DNA of 64,000 nucleotides from Sipunculus nudus (GCA_026874595.1 CM049308.1:77860124-77924123), one strand, 5' to 3'; counted from the first letter of the stretch, positions 1-12,432 are shown. A program made the numbers and translations. Notes: a model not told the origin generated them from the letters alone.

Positions 1-1087
1 GAACAAATGTGAGGTGCTTCTTTGGTTTCATCTATTCATCAAGCATACAAGTTCACATTTGAACTCACCTAAACGAACTACCATAATTAATCACAGTTTA
101 GAATATGTGTCAGTTCTGAGACATCTACTTGACTAAATATCAAAATTTCCAACTTAACTGAGACAATTTTCTGTTCTGAATATCAAAATTTCATGTGTAA
201 TATTAAATATATACATGCATAATTAAATACCAGCTTTACCCATTTATAAGTTAACAAAAGTAATTTATCAGTCTTGATGCTCATTTGGGTGAGCAGCATG
301 ACATTGTGCCCTAACATGGGGGTAGGGAGAGGTTTGTGTTACCATTTCTGTAATTTTCAATAGCAGAAAATCAACAGCTGAGAAAATGATATGATTGTTG
401 TCATTTGTCAGTCTCAAAAATAGAGGTAAACATGAGTAAAAATTGGATTTAGAATTTTATTTCAGAGGGTGACAAACATGGTGGAGTTTTCACTTTGGAG
501 TGAATAACTTAAAAAAGCTAATCTATTAACTGATAACTAATGTAAATTGAAGATAATTAAAAGCTGCAATACAAATATTCTCTACCTTCAATAGTTAAAA
601 TGCTGAGCTGGTGAATATTGTTTCCACTGTTCTATCTAAATAAATGTTTCAGGGCCTTCTTTCCTTAAAATGTAGTATGTTATAATTTCTAGGTCCAATG
701 TTACAATAAATGCAAATTTTTTAATGGGTGACTGGGGGGGGGGGGGGGGATCACAGACAAAAAAACCCAACTAATGATAAATGATAAATAACTTAACATA
801 ACAAATAAAATTTTGAATTTACAGGTCTTGGATCACAAGCTTAACATTAAGTAACATATATATTAATTATTATTGATTAATTTTTGTTTTAGTTTGTTGA
901 ATTAATGCAAATGTTCTGCAAGCTATATTTGTAGTTTTTAGCTGTAAAATACCAATATTTAACATGATTATCTTATAATTATATATTAGACATTTCGGAT
1001 AAGAGGTGAAATTACAAAATAAATATGACAGGATCCAACAAATGATATTTTCATAGAATATAAAATAAACTCATTAAATATTAATTG
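1..1087. other. AT-rich stretch, no gene seen
   Basis: No exon, RNA gene or complete mobile element is recognisable. The only local features are a G16 homopolymer at 734-749 and AT-rich simple sequence. Confidence 0.5.
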
Positions 1088-3269
1088 TATTGCCAGACAT
1101 AGTCTGGAGATACTATGGTTTAGGCACGGTTGCGCCGCCGCCGCAGAGATTTCTTTTGGACACAATAACTCAAAAAATATTTCAAGGATCTGTTTCAAAC
1201 TTGACACATTTATAGATATAGGTGAGAGGACGAAGCCTATTTAAAATGGGGTCATGACCTCAACTAGGAGAGTGACCTTGACCTTGAATAGATCCATTTT
1301 TGGGGAAAATCACACAAATTCTTAAATATCTCAAGAAATCTTTCATGGATTTATCCAAAAAATCAAGTTGGACAAAGATCTTGGATAGTGATGTCATGTA
1401 CCGGAAACTGCCACCTAGTATCCTTTTCTTGTTTTTGTGCCGTTTAATACCCCCATCATTGCCACTTGACAGCACTTTTAGCATCACAAGTCAAAAACTG
1501 TTTGACAGATTTCTTTAATATTATGCATTTACATAGGTAACGGTTATGGGATGATGTATATTAAAATTGGGGTCATGACCTTTCCTTTGAGAGTGGCTTT
1601 GACCTTGAATATTACCATATATGGTGAAAATCACATAAAATCATAAATATCTTAAAAAGGGATGCATGGATTGGTCCAAAAATCAAGTTGACGGAAGATC
1701 TTGGATAGTTTTGTCTTTTGCAGAAGATAGGTGGCGCCACCTGTTGTCCTTTTTTTGTTTTTTGCGCCTTTGAATACCCCATCATTGCCACTTGACAGTA
1801 TATACTGTGAGCATTATAAGTCAAACAGTAATGGACAGATTTCTTTCATGTTATGCATGTATATAGATATGGTTTATGGAATGAGGTATATTTAATTTTA
1901 AATTTAATTTTAAAATTTAATCTAATTTATATTTTTTTTTTTAATTTAATTTTTTTTTCAAATGTTGGATATTTTGGAATGTAGTTTATTGATTTGGGGT
2001 CATGACCGTGACTATGAGAGTGACCTTGACCTTGAATATTCCCATATTTAGTGAAAAACATAAAATCATGAATATCTTAAAAAGGGCCACTTGACAGCAC
2101 TGTGAGCATTATAAGTCAAAAACTAATGGACAGATTTCTTTTATATTATGCATATACATAGATTTGGATTATGGGATGAGATATATTTAAATTTGGGTCC
2201 TGACCTTGCATATGGGAGTGGACTTGACTTTAAATATTGCCATATATGGTAAAAATCACCAACAATCATGAAAATCTCCAGTGAACCTGGGGGATTGCTT
2301 CAGCTAGTGGTCTGCACATGGTGTTGCATCATGTCAGATATCTTTCATATTATGCATATAGATAGATATGGGTAATGTGATGAGTCATTTGCTGGGAACT
2401 GCATGGTGGCACCCCCTACTCTATTTTCTTGTTTTTCCACAATTTATGCTATTGATAAGGAACAAATGACAATTTTTATGACAATATAACAATTTATTAC
2501 AAAGAACAAAATATGATTGTGAAACAAAATATAACATATTATTATTTCATTCTCAGACAATATACCTCACTTACATATTGATGTGTGTAGAATTACTCAA
2601 ATCTTTGCTTATGTCTGATAACATGATATTACTGTTACAATTACTTACTTGAGTTTTTTATAACAGTTTTTGAGATTTGTTTTGTCTTTTCATGTAATTA
2701 TTGCTAGTTATTAAATATAATACAGATTTATACCATTAATCACATATATAATAGCAATACTTCCATTTGTATCTCTTGAACTTTTAATGAACATAAAGGA
2801 TTGTGACATATGTTTGTAAAATGTGTAAGCTAATACATTTTTCATGTGACACATTAGTTATAAATAATATTTATAAATCACATTCAAATGTCATGAAGAC
2901 TTGCCTGTTTTCTAAGTACTAACAGTGGACCACAATATCATGTAATATTTGCAGGTATCAAAACAATAAAATATATAAAATTTGTTTGGTTAATGTAGTG
3001 TTTACAAGACTTCATTATCAATACCAACATGTCACAAATCTCTAATAATAATGAGTTAAAATAATAGTGACAATTGCTTGCCTGCACACAATTATTCGTT
3101 ATGTTCCTTTTATAACAATATAAAGTTATATTTGTTAGCTGCTATCAAAACACTAACTTTCTCACATTCATTGCTAAAATACAAATACATCACATTATAT
3201 CAACAAAATACCACAAAACCTCATTTGTCTGGCGATACTATGGCACCAGCGGTGCCAAGAAATGTCTAG
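1088..3269 (+). mobile_element. Helentron-like non-autonomous element, family A copy 1
   Basis: The 5' end carries TATTGCCAGAC and the hairpin CCAGACATAGTCTGG (1093-1107), followed by a GCCGCCGCCGC stretch. The 3' end carries the inverted counterpart GTCTGGCGATA (3227-3237), then the hairpin GGCACC-AGC-GGTGCC, nine bases, and CTAG at 3266-3269 followed by T. Inside are degenerate repeats of about 300-450 bp with phrases such as 'gggtcatgacct', 'gtgaccttgaccttgaa' and one perfect GGTGGCGCCACC. Roughly 2460-3225 is AT-rich DNA not seen in the other copies, possibly a secondary insertion or ancestral body. No protein is encoded. The 5' end, 3' end and body match copies 4546-5682 and 44344-45600. 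Confidence 0.65.
1730..1741. repeat. Perfect GGTGGCGCCACC palindrome in family A body
   Basis: A 12-bp perfect palindrome inside element A1. The same 12-mer recurs at 5370, 19553, 19890, 20226, 21785, 22063, 22489, 22775 and 40871, always inside Helentron-like repeats. The cluster at 11070 has one changed base (AGTGGCGCCACC). Confidence 0.85.
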
Positions 3270-3300
3270 TTATTTTTGACTTACAGTCTCACAATGTTTT

Positions 3301-3668
3301 ACAAATTCTTAGAATTGATGAAAGGCCAGCTAGTTAAATATAGTGTAATTGAAGCCAGCCTAGGAGTAGATTCTGATCTGGGCTGGTCCAGTTTAAAATC
3401 AGTTCACCACAGGATTGTTAACTTGACTGGCCCAGATCAAAATTCTTATCTGGGCTGGCCCAGTTTAAAATTAGTCCAGACCAGATTTAAATCCTGAAGG
3501 CTTCACCACAGGATTTAAATCTGGACCGGCCCAGATCAAAATTTTAATCCGGGCTGGCCCAGTTTAAAACTGGTCTGGCCCAGATTAGAATTTTGATCTG
3601 GGCCGGTCCAAATCAAAATTTTTATCTGGGCTGGCCAAGTTTTAAATTGGGCCAGATTCTAATCTGGG
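3301..3668. repeat. Palindrome-rich tandem array (CTGGGCTGGCCCAG type)
   Basis: Imperfect units of about 35-45 bp alternate in orientation and are built from 'ATCTGGGC(T/C)GG(C/T)CCAG' and 'TTTAAAAT'. Each unit can fold on itself and also pair with its neighbours. 'CACAGGATTTAAATC' is another internal palindrome. There is no coding potential beyond incidental frames. It sits just after element A1 and ends in 'GGGCCTCGACATATA'. Confidence 0.7.
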
Positions 3669-3810
3669 CCTCGACATATATATTTATTTAAATAGTAAAT
3701 ATGCTATTTTTATCATTTCTTCTGAATGTATTCTTTGTCATTTTGTGTTAAGATATTATTAGTAATACACTTTCCAGTATATAATTATTTTATCTTTCTA
3801 CACATATATA

Positions 3811-4124
3811 GTGGGGGCGGTGGTGTAATGGTTAAGGTGCCGGGCTCATGATCGAGAGATTGTGAGTTCGAATCCCGGTCACACCCACACCGTGCCAAGA
3901 CCCTTAGGTAAGGTCCCAACCACAAGTGTGCCTCTGTCCACCCAGCAGTAGAAATGGGTACCAGTAAATACTGGGAGGGTAACCTGCGATGGACTAGCGT
4001 CCTATCCAGGAGGAGTTTGACTCCTTAGTTGCTTCATGCTACCGAAACCGGGATAAGCTCCTGCCTGATGAGCCATTAGGCTCAGGTGTAAAAGCCCAAC
4101 AGACTTTACCTTTACCTACCTCAG
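3811..4124 (+). mobile_element. tRNA-derived SINE, full length, with 10-bp target duplication
   Basis: The tRNA-like head has an A-box region (TGGTGTAATGGTTAAGG, about 3821-3837) and a B box (GAGTTCGAATCCC, about 3864-3876), i.e. an internal RNA polymerase III promoter. A body with 'GGGAGGGTAACCTGCGATGG' and 'GAAACCGGGATAAGCTCC' follows, then a short CTTTACCTTTACC tail. Body and tail resemble SINEs known from molluscs and other marine invertebrates (from memory, not a search). CACATATATA at 3801-3810 and again at 4125-4134 is a perfect target-site duplication, showing both boundaries and implying L1-type reverse-transcriptase insertion. The perfect duplication suggests a fairly young copy. 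Confidence 0.88.
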
Positions 4125-4134
4125 CACATATATA

Positions 4135-4545
4135 AACAATATAGGAATAAATATTGTCAGTACAAAATAACCACAAGATTATCAAGATATACCAAGTGCA
4201 ATGAACCTAACCTGTCACCACCGCATCACTATATGCCATGATCCAACCACAGGAAAGCCCAAGCACCTGCTACTGACACACCACAACCACCAGGCAAATG
4301 TGGCACCTGTCACCATGGATACATATCTAGCAGTCTGAGCAGCTGTCTCCTTGGTTACACTCTACAGATGGCCCGCATAGACAGACCTGGTGACAGAGCC
4401 TTAAAGTTTCATAAGTCTGTTTTTTTTCACTTTACAAAAGACTGCTGTCAGCTGATACATCACTGTATGTAGTAGGTATAACTAAAAAAAAGATATCCTG
4501 TGAACTCACCTGCTGTTTGTATCATGTCATAAACTCATAATCAAA
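4135..4545. other. Spacer between SINE and element A2
   Basis: Somewhat richer in GC than its surroundings, but without a recognisable exon, RNA or element boundary. Confidence 0.4.
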
Positions 4546-5682
4546 CTAGACATTTCTTGGTACCACAGGTGCCAGAGTATCCCCAGACGAATAAGCCCCC
4601 CCCCCCCCCCCCCACTCCTTTAAGAATTGCTCCCCATCTTCAGCAGCATATACTGACACTTGGATCATGGTTTCTCCCGTCTATCAACTTGTTAAACAAT
4701 ATTTTGCACCAAATGTGAGGGCAAATAATGAAAAATCACTCTTGAGAAAAGGGGATTAATTTATACTATTAAAAATGTAAGGTAGGTGGTGCCAGCTGGT
4801 TGATGAGAAAATTCCAAAATGGATGTGCATGCCAAATTGCAGACCAACACATTGAATGATTCCTGAGATATGAGCAATTTTCACCAAAAGCAAATGTACA
4901 GATGGAAGCCACATGAAAACTATTGCATATGGCACCACCAGTCTTGAATATGAGATGGAGGTATCCAAGATCTATGGACAAGCACAAATTCAGGCCAATA
5001 CAGCAAAAAATTCCTGATAAAACAGCATTTATTCATACTATGAAAATGGTAAAGTAGGTGGCGCCAGCTGTCTGGTGAATGAGAAAACCCTCCAAGATGG
5101 ATGTACATGTACATGCCAAATTTCAGACCAACACCAAAATACTATTGAGACATGAGCAATTTTCACCTAAAGCAAATGTACGGATGAATGCCACATGAAA
5201 ACAATTGCAGATAGCACCACCAGTATTGAATATAAGATCGAAGTAACCAAGATCAAAGGACATGCACAATTTCAGCCTAATCTGTCCATTAGTTTTTTAC
5301 TTATAATGCTCACAGTACTGTCAAGTGGCAATGATGGGCTATTAGAAGGCTCAAAAACAAGAAAGGACAGGTGGCGCCACCTGTCTTCCACAGAAGAGAA
5401 AGCTATCCAAGATCTTTGGTCAATTTGTTTTTTGGATCAATCCATGCAAGATTTCTTGAGATATTTAAGATTTTGTGTGATTTCCCCCAAAAATGGACCT
5501 TTTCAAGGTCTAGGTCCCTATAAAGGTCATGTCCCCATTTTAAATAGGCTTTGTCCTATCACCCATATCTATTCACATGTCAAGTTTGGTAAAGATGTGT
5601 GAAATATTTTTCGAGTTAACTCACCAGTGAAAGAAATCTCTGCAGCAGCGGCATGCCTAAACCTTTGTTTAGGGATACAAAT
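4546..5682 (-). mobile_element. Helentron-like non-autonomous element, family A copy 2 (reverse)
   Basis: Read on the minus strand, it ends GTCTGGGGATACTCTGGCACC-TGT-GGTACC, spacer, CTAG (palindromic, at 4546-4549). A G18 run (C18 on +, 4596-4613) lies just before the 3' inverted repeat. The minus-strand 5' end (about 5640-5682) keeps GTATCCC and GTTTAGGCATGCCGC, but the terminal hairpin has changed to CCTAAACAAAGGTTTAGG. The body contains one perfect GGTGGCGCCACC (5370-5381) and one GGTGGCGCCAGC (about 5057). Open frames across it (for example 5195-5602) are repeat sequence, not genes. Confidence 0.62.
4596..4613 (-). repeat. G18 tract next to the 3' end of element A2
   Basis: A homopolymer of 18 C on the + strand (G on the element's sense strand). 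Element A3 carries two G runs at the corresponding place (45522-45528 and 45540-45550), so the tract seems to be part of the family A 3' end. Confidence 0.75.
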
Positions 5683-7818
5683 AGCCATTTTTATTTAAGT
5701 TGATAAATATAAGGTTTGATGAAAGCACTTGCAAGATCTTAAACTAGCTGAACCTTTGTGTACTTTCTTTGTACAAAATAAATATTATATATATAAAGAT
5801 AAAGTACATGTACCTATAAAACACCACATACTGCATGACTGCCCATGCATTTGTATCCTTTAACATACACGGGAACTGATTTTTGTATATCCTTCATAAA
5901 ATCCTAAACTCCTGCCCAGGCTGCACCAAAGGTGAAGCCTTACAACAGACATGCACAAAGGATCAAAATATATCTAATATTTGGCCTTAACTTTAAGGCT
6001 GAATATGATTATAAATCTCCAGCCATAAACAAGCTGAACCTCAATCTGACACTATTCAAATAAATATATAGCATCATCCAGGTGCAGTAATAAAGGGCAT
6101 CTGCCACCAGTCATGCTTAAGCTTATGCTGGATTACCAGCGCCAGGCAATGCAGTGTGCAGGGTCACCCTGGAGCAAGGATACCTTCTACATGTTACAAA
6201 TATACAGCACATGTTATTAATATTGATACAGTGACCATTACCACTGGGCCAGGCATGAACAGATACACAAATACTAAAACAGTTTGAAACACAAATATAA
6301 TGATACATGTGCCTGACACATACAGTATACAGTATTTTGATATTGGTTCATTCTTGTTGTGCGTGGCATTAGGTTGCTTTGTGTACAATCACACAATCAA
6401 CAGATGGTCTTTTATCAATAGCTCCCTGAGACATGTATTCTTACAAATTTACAAATTTGATATATAAATTCATGAACATGCCCTGGCAGACAAGGCTGTT
6501 ACATCTATAATAAGGACCAGCTAGTGGCCTAGGGATAAAACAGGTGTGCCTGGTTCTTAATGGTCAATAGTCCTTAAATGTTTCCTTTGTTTACTACAGG
6601 GGTAATATATGAAGGAACATGTATACATGTACATGTTTATCTGTTCCTAACACATTTTTATGATATACATGTCAAATAATGCTTGTGGTCTCCTTGACAA
6701 AGTTATAACACTGACCACTAGATGGTACCAATAGACCTTCAGTTAGGCCTGGAATACTGAGTTAAATACATGCACCCTACCTTCACACAATTGAACTGTG
6801 TTCTCCCCACGTAATAACAAGATTTGTACCACAGATTAAACCACTGTCATTAAATTCAACATTGTAGTGATAAGCCCTTTTGAACAATCATATAGCGCTG
6901 TTGCATGCAAATGTCAGGAATTTACAATTTTCTTCAATCGTCACAAGACATATAAATAAGCATATACCTTGGATGTACCCTCTTTGTTAGACAGGTGTTT
7001 CACTATATTTATGATTTACTGGTACTAACCTAAGTATTTAATATAATTATTTTATACAATTACATTTTACTGACATATAAAAGCAGATATGTCCTGGATA
7101 GTGAGTCTATAAAATGAGTGTCTGAACTTATTTGATGAGTTTTTTTAAGGCACCTGCAGTAAAATCCTTCTTGACCTTACAAATTAAGCTACTGGACCAT
7201 ATGTATTAATTTATAATTATGTATATATAGTTTAAATCAATTTACCATAAGTTAATATAACTCACATTCCACTACAGAGAAGTCTTTACTTAATTGAAAA
7301 TCTCATTTTTTTTTTTAATCTTTGAGAAGACAGAGAATTATTGATATTTTAATAATACAAATCTATTCTTAAACCCTTTCCTGTTTATATTTATTTTATT
7401 TATAACTGACACTCTTTACATTTATATAACAGGCAGTATCTTGTTCAGCTTTTGTTGTATCTTTACAAGATGTCAACAGTTCCTACAGAAAGGGTCTGCT
7501 TAAGGTTAATGGAAACTGAAAAAATAAAAATAAAAAATATGTAATCTGTTGACCTGAGAGAATCTAGCTATATATATATTATTATTAGTAAGTTCTAGGT
7601 GACAATTTGAGTGTGCTTTAGTAAGCCTGTGAGCATTACAGGTTAATTGTGGTTTCTGGCCTAGTCTATCATTTTTAAGGGTTACAAACTAAATTTTCCA
7701 ACCACCTTAGGTTATATGATTTCTCAATTTAACAACATTGTTATGTTTACGGAACAGCTTGTAGTTAAATAAGCTTATACATCCATCACAGAGATATTAT
7801 AACGACTTTTCCTAACAG
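5683..7818. other. AT-rich stretch, no gene seen
   Basis: Long AT-rich DNA with short microsatellite-like runs (for example TATATATA near 7570). Open frames are short, and none resembles a known protein. Confidence 0.45.
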
Positions 7819-7881
7819 GGATTACCTAAAATTCATTACCGGTAATATGGACGCCAGAGTATGCAAGAGAGCTCAGAAAAA
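7819..7881 (+). other. Possible small exon (weak)
   Basis: A pyrimidine-rich acceptor 'cttttcctaacag' precedes 7819, and a near-ideal donor GTAAGT starts at 7882. Between them is an ATG at 7847 with 11 complete codons (MDARVCKRAQK) plus two bases. GC is higher than in the flanks. I do not recognise the peptide and found no partner exon, so it could be chance or a 5' exon of an unknown transcript. Confidence 0.18.
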
Positions 7882-8489
7882 GTAAGTGAATACTGGTTTT
7901 AAGTTTTCAGAGTAAGATAATGTGCTATGTATTAGATAAGTCTAAACTTAAGTAGTTTACTGTAGTTATGCTATAAATGAGTAACTTTTACCATAATATA
8001 TAGTTACATATGTTGATGAACCCTTGTGGTTTCAATCTTATTATCATATGATTTAGACCCAGTTGTTGCTGTGTATAAATACTACACAGGAGTATATCAT
8101 CTTTAATCTTAATTAAGAATAATAAATGATATGTAAATAAAATAAATCATTTACAAGTTATTTCTAAATTGAATGTTTTATTAACATCTATTTTATAAAA
8201 ACTTATACAAAAAAAAGTATGGTTCTCTGGCACTACCTGCGTCAATTTTACCCCTCGCATCAAGATTTTTATTTTGATTTTTATCCTTCAAGCTGATAAA
8301 TAATACAATTTATGTGATGCTTTTATTTGTTTAGCAAAAAAAAATTGTTATTTTCATGCTTTTCTCTGATCAAATGACATTTTTATTGAAACATACAAAA
8401 AAAAGTAAAAAATTAAACACCGCCAGCCCGCACTGATTTCTGAAAAAAGTGCCTGAGAACCATACATTTTTTTTGCCTAATAAGTATTT

Positions 8490-8960
8490 TTTATTAAGTA
8501 ATATTTTGTTTCTTACCCTTAAATGACAAGTCACTGTACTGGTCGTTGTATGCCGCCCGCATTTCTGCAGTACCCAACTACCCATCCCCATCCAGCAAGC
8601 CAACGAGTACATGTGTACCCCGGCTAGTACAGCGCAAACATCAACAACATTAATTACTACAGTGATAGTGAGAGAGTATCACTGACGTTACTACACTCAG
8701 TCACAGCAACAGGGAGTGCCGCTAACGTACGATCCGAAATATCTCTCACTGTGAATTCACCTCAGTCTGTAAACAGCGTATTATTATTTATTAGCATATT
8801 CTAGACTTACTTACGTATGATTACGCTGAATTCATTCACTGGTGATCGCTTTCTCTCTCTCTCTCTCTCTCTCTGTCTTCCCCTCGAGTTCCCTTCTCTT
8901 CATCTGTTTACGGTTCAGTCCCATATGACAGAAAAGCAGCTGGCGCAAGTCATTTCCTAT
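8490..8960. promoter_or_regulatory. CpG-richer patch, possible promoter or regulatory region
   Basis: The background is AT-rich, but this patch holds many CpGs (for example CCGCCCGCATT, GCCGCTAACGTACGATCCG, CTTCCGGGTCA) and a 24-bp CT microsatellite. No clear first exon could be fixed. The open frame at 8817-9125 runs through the CT repeat (Leu-Ser repeats) and looks incidental. Confidence 0.3.
8851..8874. repeat. (TC)n microsatellite
   Basis: Uninterrupted CT dinucleotides inside the CpG-richer patch. Confidence 0.9.
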
Positions 8961-9125
8961 GCGCTTCCGGGTCATAGTTGTATTTTTTTCGGACAAGGTA
9001 CAAGTCTGTTCAGTCTTTTAGTTATTTTATTCATCAACAGATGTCGCCAACAATCTGCTGTCAAGATCACCTGGCACCCCATGATCAGCCCAGTACCTAC
9101 CATTCTGTTATCCACTGAGTTATAA

Positions 9126-10510
9126 TATAAAAAAGTATTATTTAGATGTGAAAATGGTAGAATTTTTATGTTAGAGTTCATTTCACTGTAACTAGATTTT
9201 ACTGACAATATTCTACTGGTGATAAGTTAAAAAGACAGATCAGTTTGAGGATTTTCAAAATATAATGTGAAAATTAGGGCCAAGCGCTTTACCAGTGTTT
9301 ACACTAGGGGTGGACAGTTTTCAAAACTTCTATCTCAGTTTTCAAATTCAAGATTATTTAGAAAACAGAAATGAAGAACCGGAGAGCAAAAAATAACTTG
9401 TATGAACAAAGAATATGACTAATGAATGAAGATGTGAGTGTGTCATATGGAAGAAAAAGGGTAAACTTTATGTATATAATGTTTGTAGATGGCACAGATT
9501 GAAACAGTTAAAATTGATTAGTATATACAAATTTTAACTGGTACTTATGAACTGGTCATACACTTATAATATATATTGTTATTATGTAAAATCTAATCTA
9601 TTATTGCATTTTCAAAATGTCATTTGACCAAAAAACTCTTGATGAAGTGACTAAAATTTCCGCTACACTTATGATCCCCAGAAGCTGATTCGGGGGTTGG
9701 GGGGGGGGGGGGGGGGGATCCCTCCTTTTTTCAGCCTCCGCAATCTTTTCATTGAGGTTTCAGACTATTTTTTTTTTTTGGTTTCCGGACCTGGGGACCT
9801 TTTTTCATGTTTGTCATTAGTCTTCCAAGGTTAAATCACTACTTTTCCTTAATCCTGAAATACTCTGAAATTTGAAAGCTCAAACTTCTACAAATTTGAC
9901 TTTGCATCAATTTCAGTTGAACATGTTTAGCTTCCAGGATATATTCTGTTTGGGAAAGACTCACATAAAATACAAAGGGAATCCACTCATTGCCAATGTC
10001 AGAAGAGTAAGCGATCTTTCCCGATCGTGTGTGTGTGTGTGTTTGTGTATGTTTGTGTGTTTGTTAACAACATAACTCACACAATCATGAACGAAATCTC
10101 ATTAAATTTTTCAGGGCATTTTGAAAAATCGATTAGATTTTGGTGTTTTTCCAGCATCTTTTGCGGATTCTGGAGCGCCATCAATGAATATCCACAAGTG
10201 TATAATCCTATAAACGAATGAACCTTAAAATATGGGCAAAACGCTTAGATATAACATTCTGCAGAACTACTCGCTTTAAAAAAATCCCTTGTGCTATATA
10301 GTATTAAACTTTTTAAATCACAACTCTCTAGATATTTGATTTTTGAATTATGTGTTTTATCTGCAGCTTATTTTTACATGCTCATTTTTATATACATATA
10401 GTCAAATACATTCTGTTATTTTAATGTAATGAATTGCAAGTCAACACAAATTCCTGGAACTGAAGGCAAATAAATGTTATATTATCTTATCTACAAAAAT
10501 AATAAGGCAC
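9126..10510. other. No gene seen; G-tract and GT repeat
   Basis: AT-rich DNA with a G19 run at 9699-9717 followed by GATCCCTCC (possibly an eroded G-tract MITE end like the one at 59404) and a (GT)n run at about 10027-10042. No exon was recognised. Confidence 0.45.
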
Positions 10511-10514
10511 TGAA

Positions 10515-10880
10515 GGTCTAGCCTAATGCGCCGCGCATCGTAGCCTTGCCACACTGTTCAGGTAACGATCGAGCGCCCAGCACCTTGGATTGACATTGCC
10601 CAGTGTATTCGCAGAGCGTTTTTGACCGTGTTGTCAAAGTTCTGAGATGACTGGATGCAAACATGGCGGAGGCATGTATCCATTAGGATCTGAATTTCTA
10701 GTTGTTTGATGTGACTACTGTGAAAAGTGCACGAGACGTTTAACCGCTCTAGTTATGGAGCGTGCTGGCGATTTGAAATTTTCCGATCTGGTCAAAACAT
10801 GCGGAATTTTTTCAGCTTGTGTAAAGAATGCAAATTATGCTTAACGTGCGAAACGGTCGAAGGAAGTCATTGAACAGTGA
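10515..10880. promoter_or_regulatory. CpG-rich patch, possible promoter with short ORF
   Basis: CpGs are dense (GCGCCGCGCATCG, GATCGAGCGCCC, GCGTGCTGGCG, CGTGCGAAACGGTCG) compared with the flanks. 'AACATGGCGGAGGC' resembles a YY1-type promoter site. A donor-like CAG|GTAACG lies at 10558. A 29-codon + strand ORF (10755-10844, starting MERAGDLKFSDL) contains a possible donor TGT|GTAAAG. None of this is conclusive. It could be an upstream CPSF2 promoter, a separate transcript, or an isolated CpG-rich patch. Confidence 0.3.
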
Positions 10881-10959
10881 TAGTGCAAGTGATCCAATAT
10901 AAAAACGATTATCTTATCTTTATCAAGTCCATGTGACATCTGACCTTTCGTCTTTACAT

Positions 10960-11480
10960 GATGGCCATCCGAGCGTCACTTTTGTTTTGCAAAATCACAC
11001 ATATCTCAGGAGTATTATGATGTACTGCCCTGAAATATCGCATTTCCATGCTTTCTAGCACAAAAGACTAGTGGCGCCACCTATAATTGTTTGTGCGTCA
11101 TTGCTTTTATCCATGCAGGCATGCACATATCATAAGGACCCTTTGATGTATTGGTTTGAAATTCTGAATGTATATATATCTTGATTAGCTTTATTCCATA
11201 CACCAAGCTGGTGGCGCTACCAACCGTTTTGCGCGCCGTCCATCTAACATAGACAGTATTTTGAATGGAAAGCAACCATATCTCAGGATTGGTTAGAAAT
11301 GGTGCATGTCTATAAGATCTTGGACAGTTTTATCTCGTATACGTAACTGGTGGTGCCACCTGCATTTGTTTTTGCGTAACGTCCATCCACGGTGGTATTC
11401 TTACCCATACTGGTTTTCAGTATCTACAGAACATGGCTTGTGGCACCAGCTTTGTAGCATGCCACCGGAAAGGAATCACA
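10960..11480. repeat. Degenerate tandem repeats with gtggcgccacc core
   Basis: Units of about 135-150 bp each pair 'catatctcagga' with a variant of the GGTGGCGCCACC palindrome: AGTGGCGCCACC at 11070, GGTGGCGCTACC near 11210, GGTGGTGCCACC near 11350. They resemble the internal tandem units of the Helentron-like elements, but no clear terminal hairpin was found, so the family is unassigned. The frame at 11306-11497 is a by-product of this repeat. Confidence 0.5.
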
Positions 11481-12393
11481 AGACAAGACTTCTCTAAAAG
11501 TATCACAAAAGGTTTCGATATAATAAATAGAGTGAATCCTGGCTGTTTCAGTCCTGTGTTATGCGACGCGGCTAAAGCGATACCTAAATCCTTGCATTAT
11601 TTCAGCTAGATGGTTATATTAAAGTATCAATCGATCAACATGACTAAGTTCCACTTCTGTGTCATTTTTGTGGGACATTATTTACCTGTCCGTTTAAACA
11701 TTCTTCACTTTGTAAATACATCCAGAGATTTGTTATGGGTCTTTATTACAGATGTACGCTGTGTAGAAGATTCTGAATTTTTGATTAATTAAAATCATGA
11801 AGATTTTCTCAATTTTTTTATAGTTTGGTCGGTTAACAATAGAAGGCAGTTGGTATATTATGCTATACATGCAGGTTTGTTATAGCTTTATGAATGTCGA
11901 AAAACAATTTTAGAATTGAAAACGAGTGAAGTCTCATTCACACGACCTGGAGACTTTATGATTTAACATGTTTACTATTTTCAAAATAAATTGAACTTCT
12001 GACGAACTTATGGGTAAGTACACATTTGCAGTCGTTTTACAAGGCTGTAATGCACAATCTTTGATTACTTCTTATGTTATACGCACATGTGTTTGTGAAT
12101 CTTCAGCAATGAAGGAAATAAAGGATATCTAACCCATGCACGCCCCTGAGTTTCTGATGAGACACGTATATAATCTCTTGTCCACAGTCCGTATTCTAGT
12201 AAATCTAACAAATTCCCCTATCTTACGCATGGGTTAATTAGTATTACAAGTTTACTGTGTAATAATATCTTGGTATCTCAGAGACCAATAGCTATTGTTT
12301 CTTACCTGTTATTTTAAATTAAATGTTTTAATGGTAATATGTTATCGTCAGGAAAGGTGTAAACAGGAATTTATTTTTCCACACAATAACAAT

Positions 12394-12399
<6 letters not shown>
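11481..12399. other. No gene seen
   Basis: AT-rich DNA with neither splice-bounded open frames nor a recognised element. Confidence 0.45.

Positions 12400-12432
<33 letters not shown>
12400..12432. repeat. (TG)n microsatellite
   Basis: About 16 uninterrupted TG units. Confidence 0.92.

Noticed and set aside
3811-3890. tRNA gene
   Set aside because: The tRNA-like head is followed by a SINE body and tail and bounded by a target duplication. It is the SINE promoter region, not a standalone tRNA gene.
5195-5602. 135-codon + frame, the second longest in the window
   Set aside because: It lies across element A2 read against its orientation. The same nucleotide phrases give frames in A1 and A3 with different breaks, so it is not a gene.
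8817-9125. 102-codon + frame
   Set aside because: Begins in the CT microsatellite (Leu-Ser repeats), with no recognisable domain after it.
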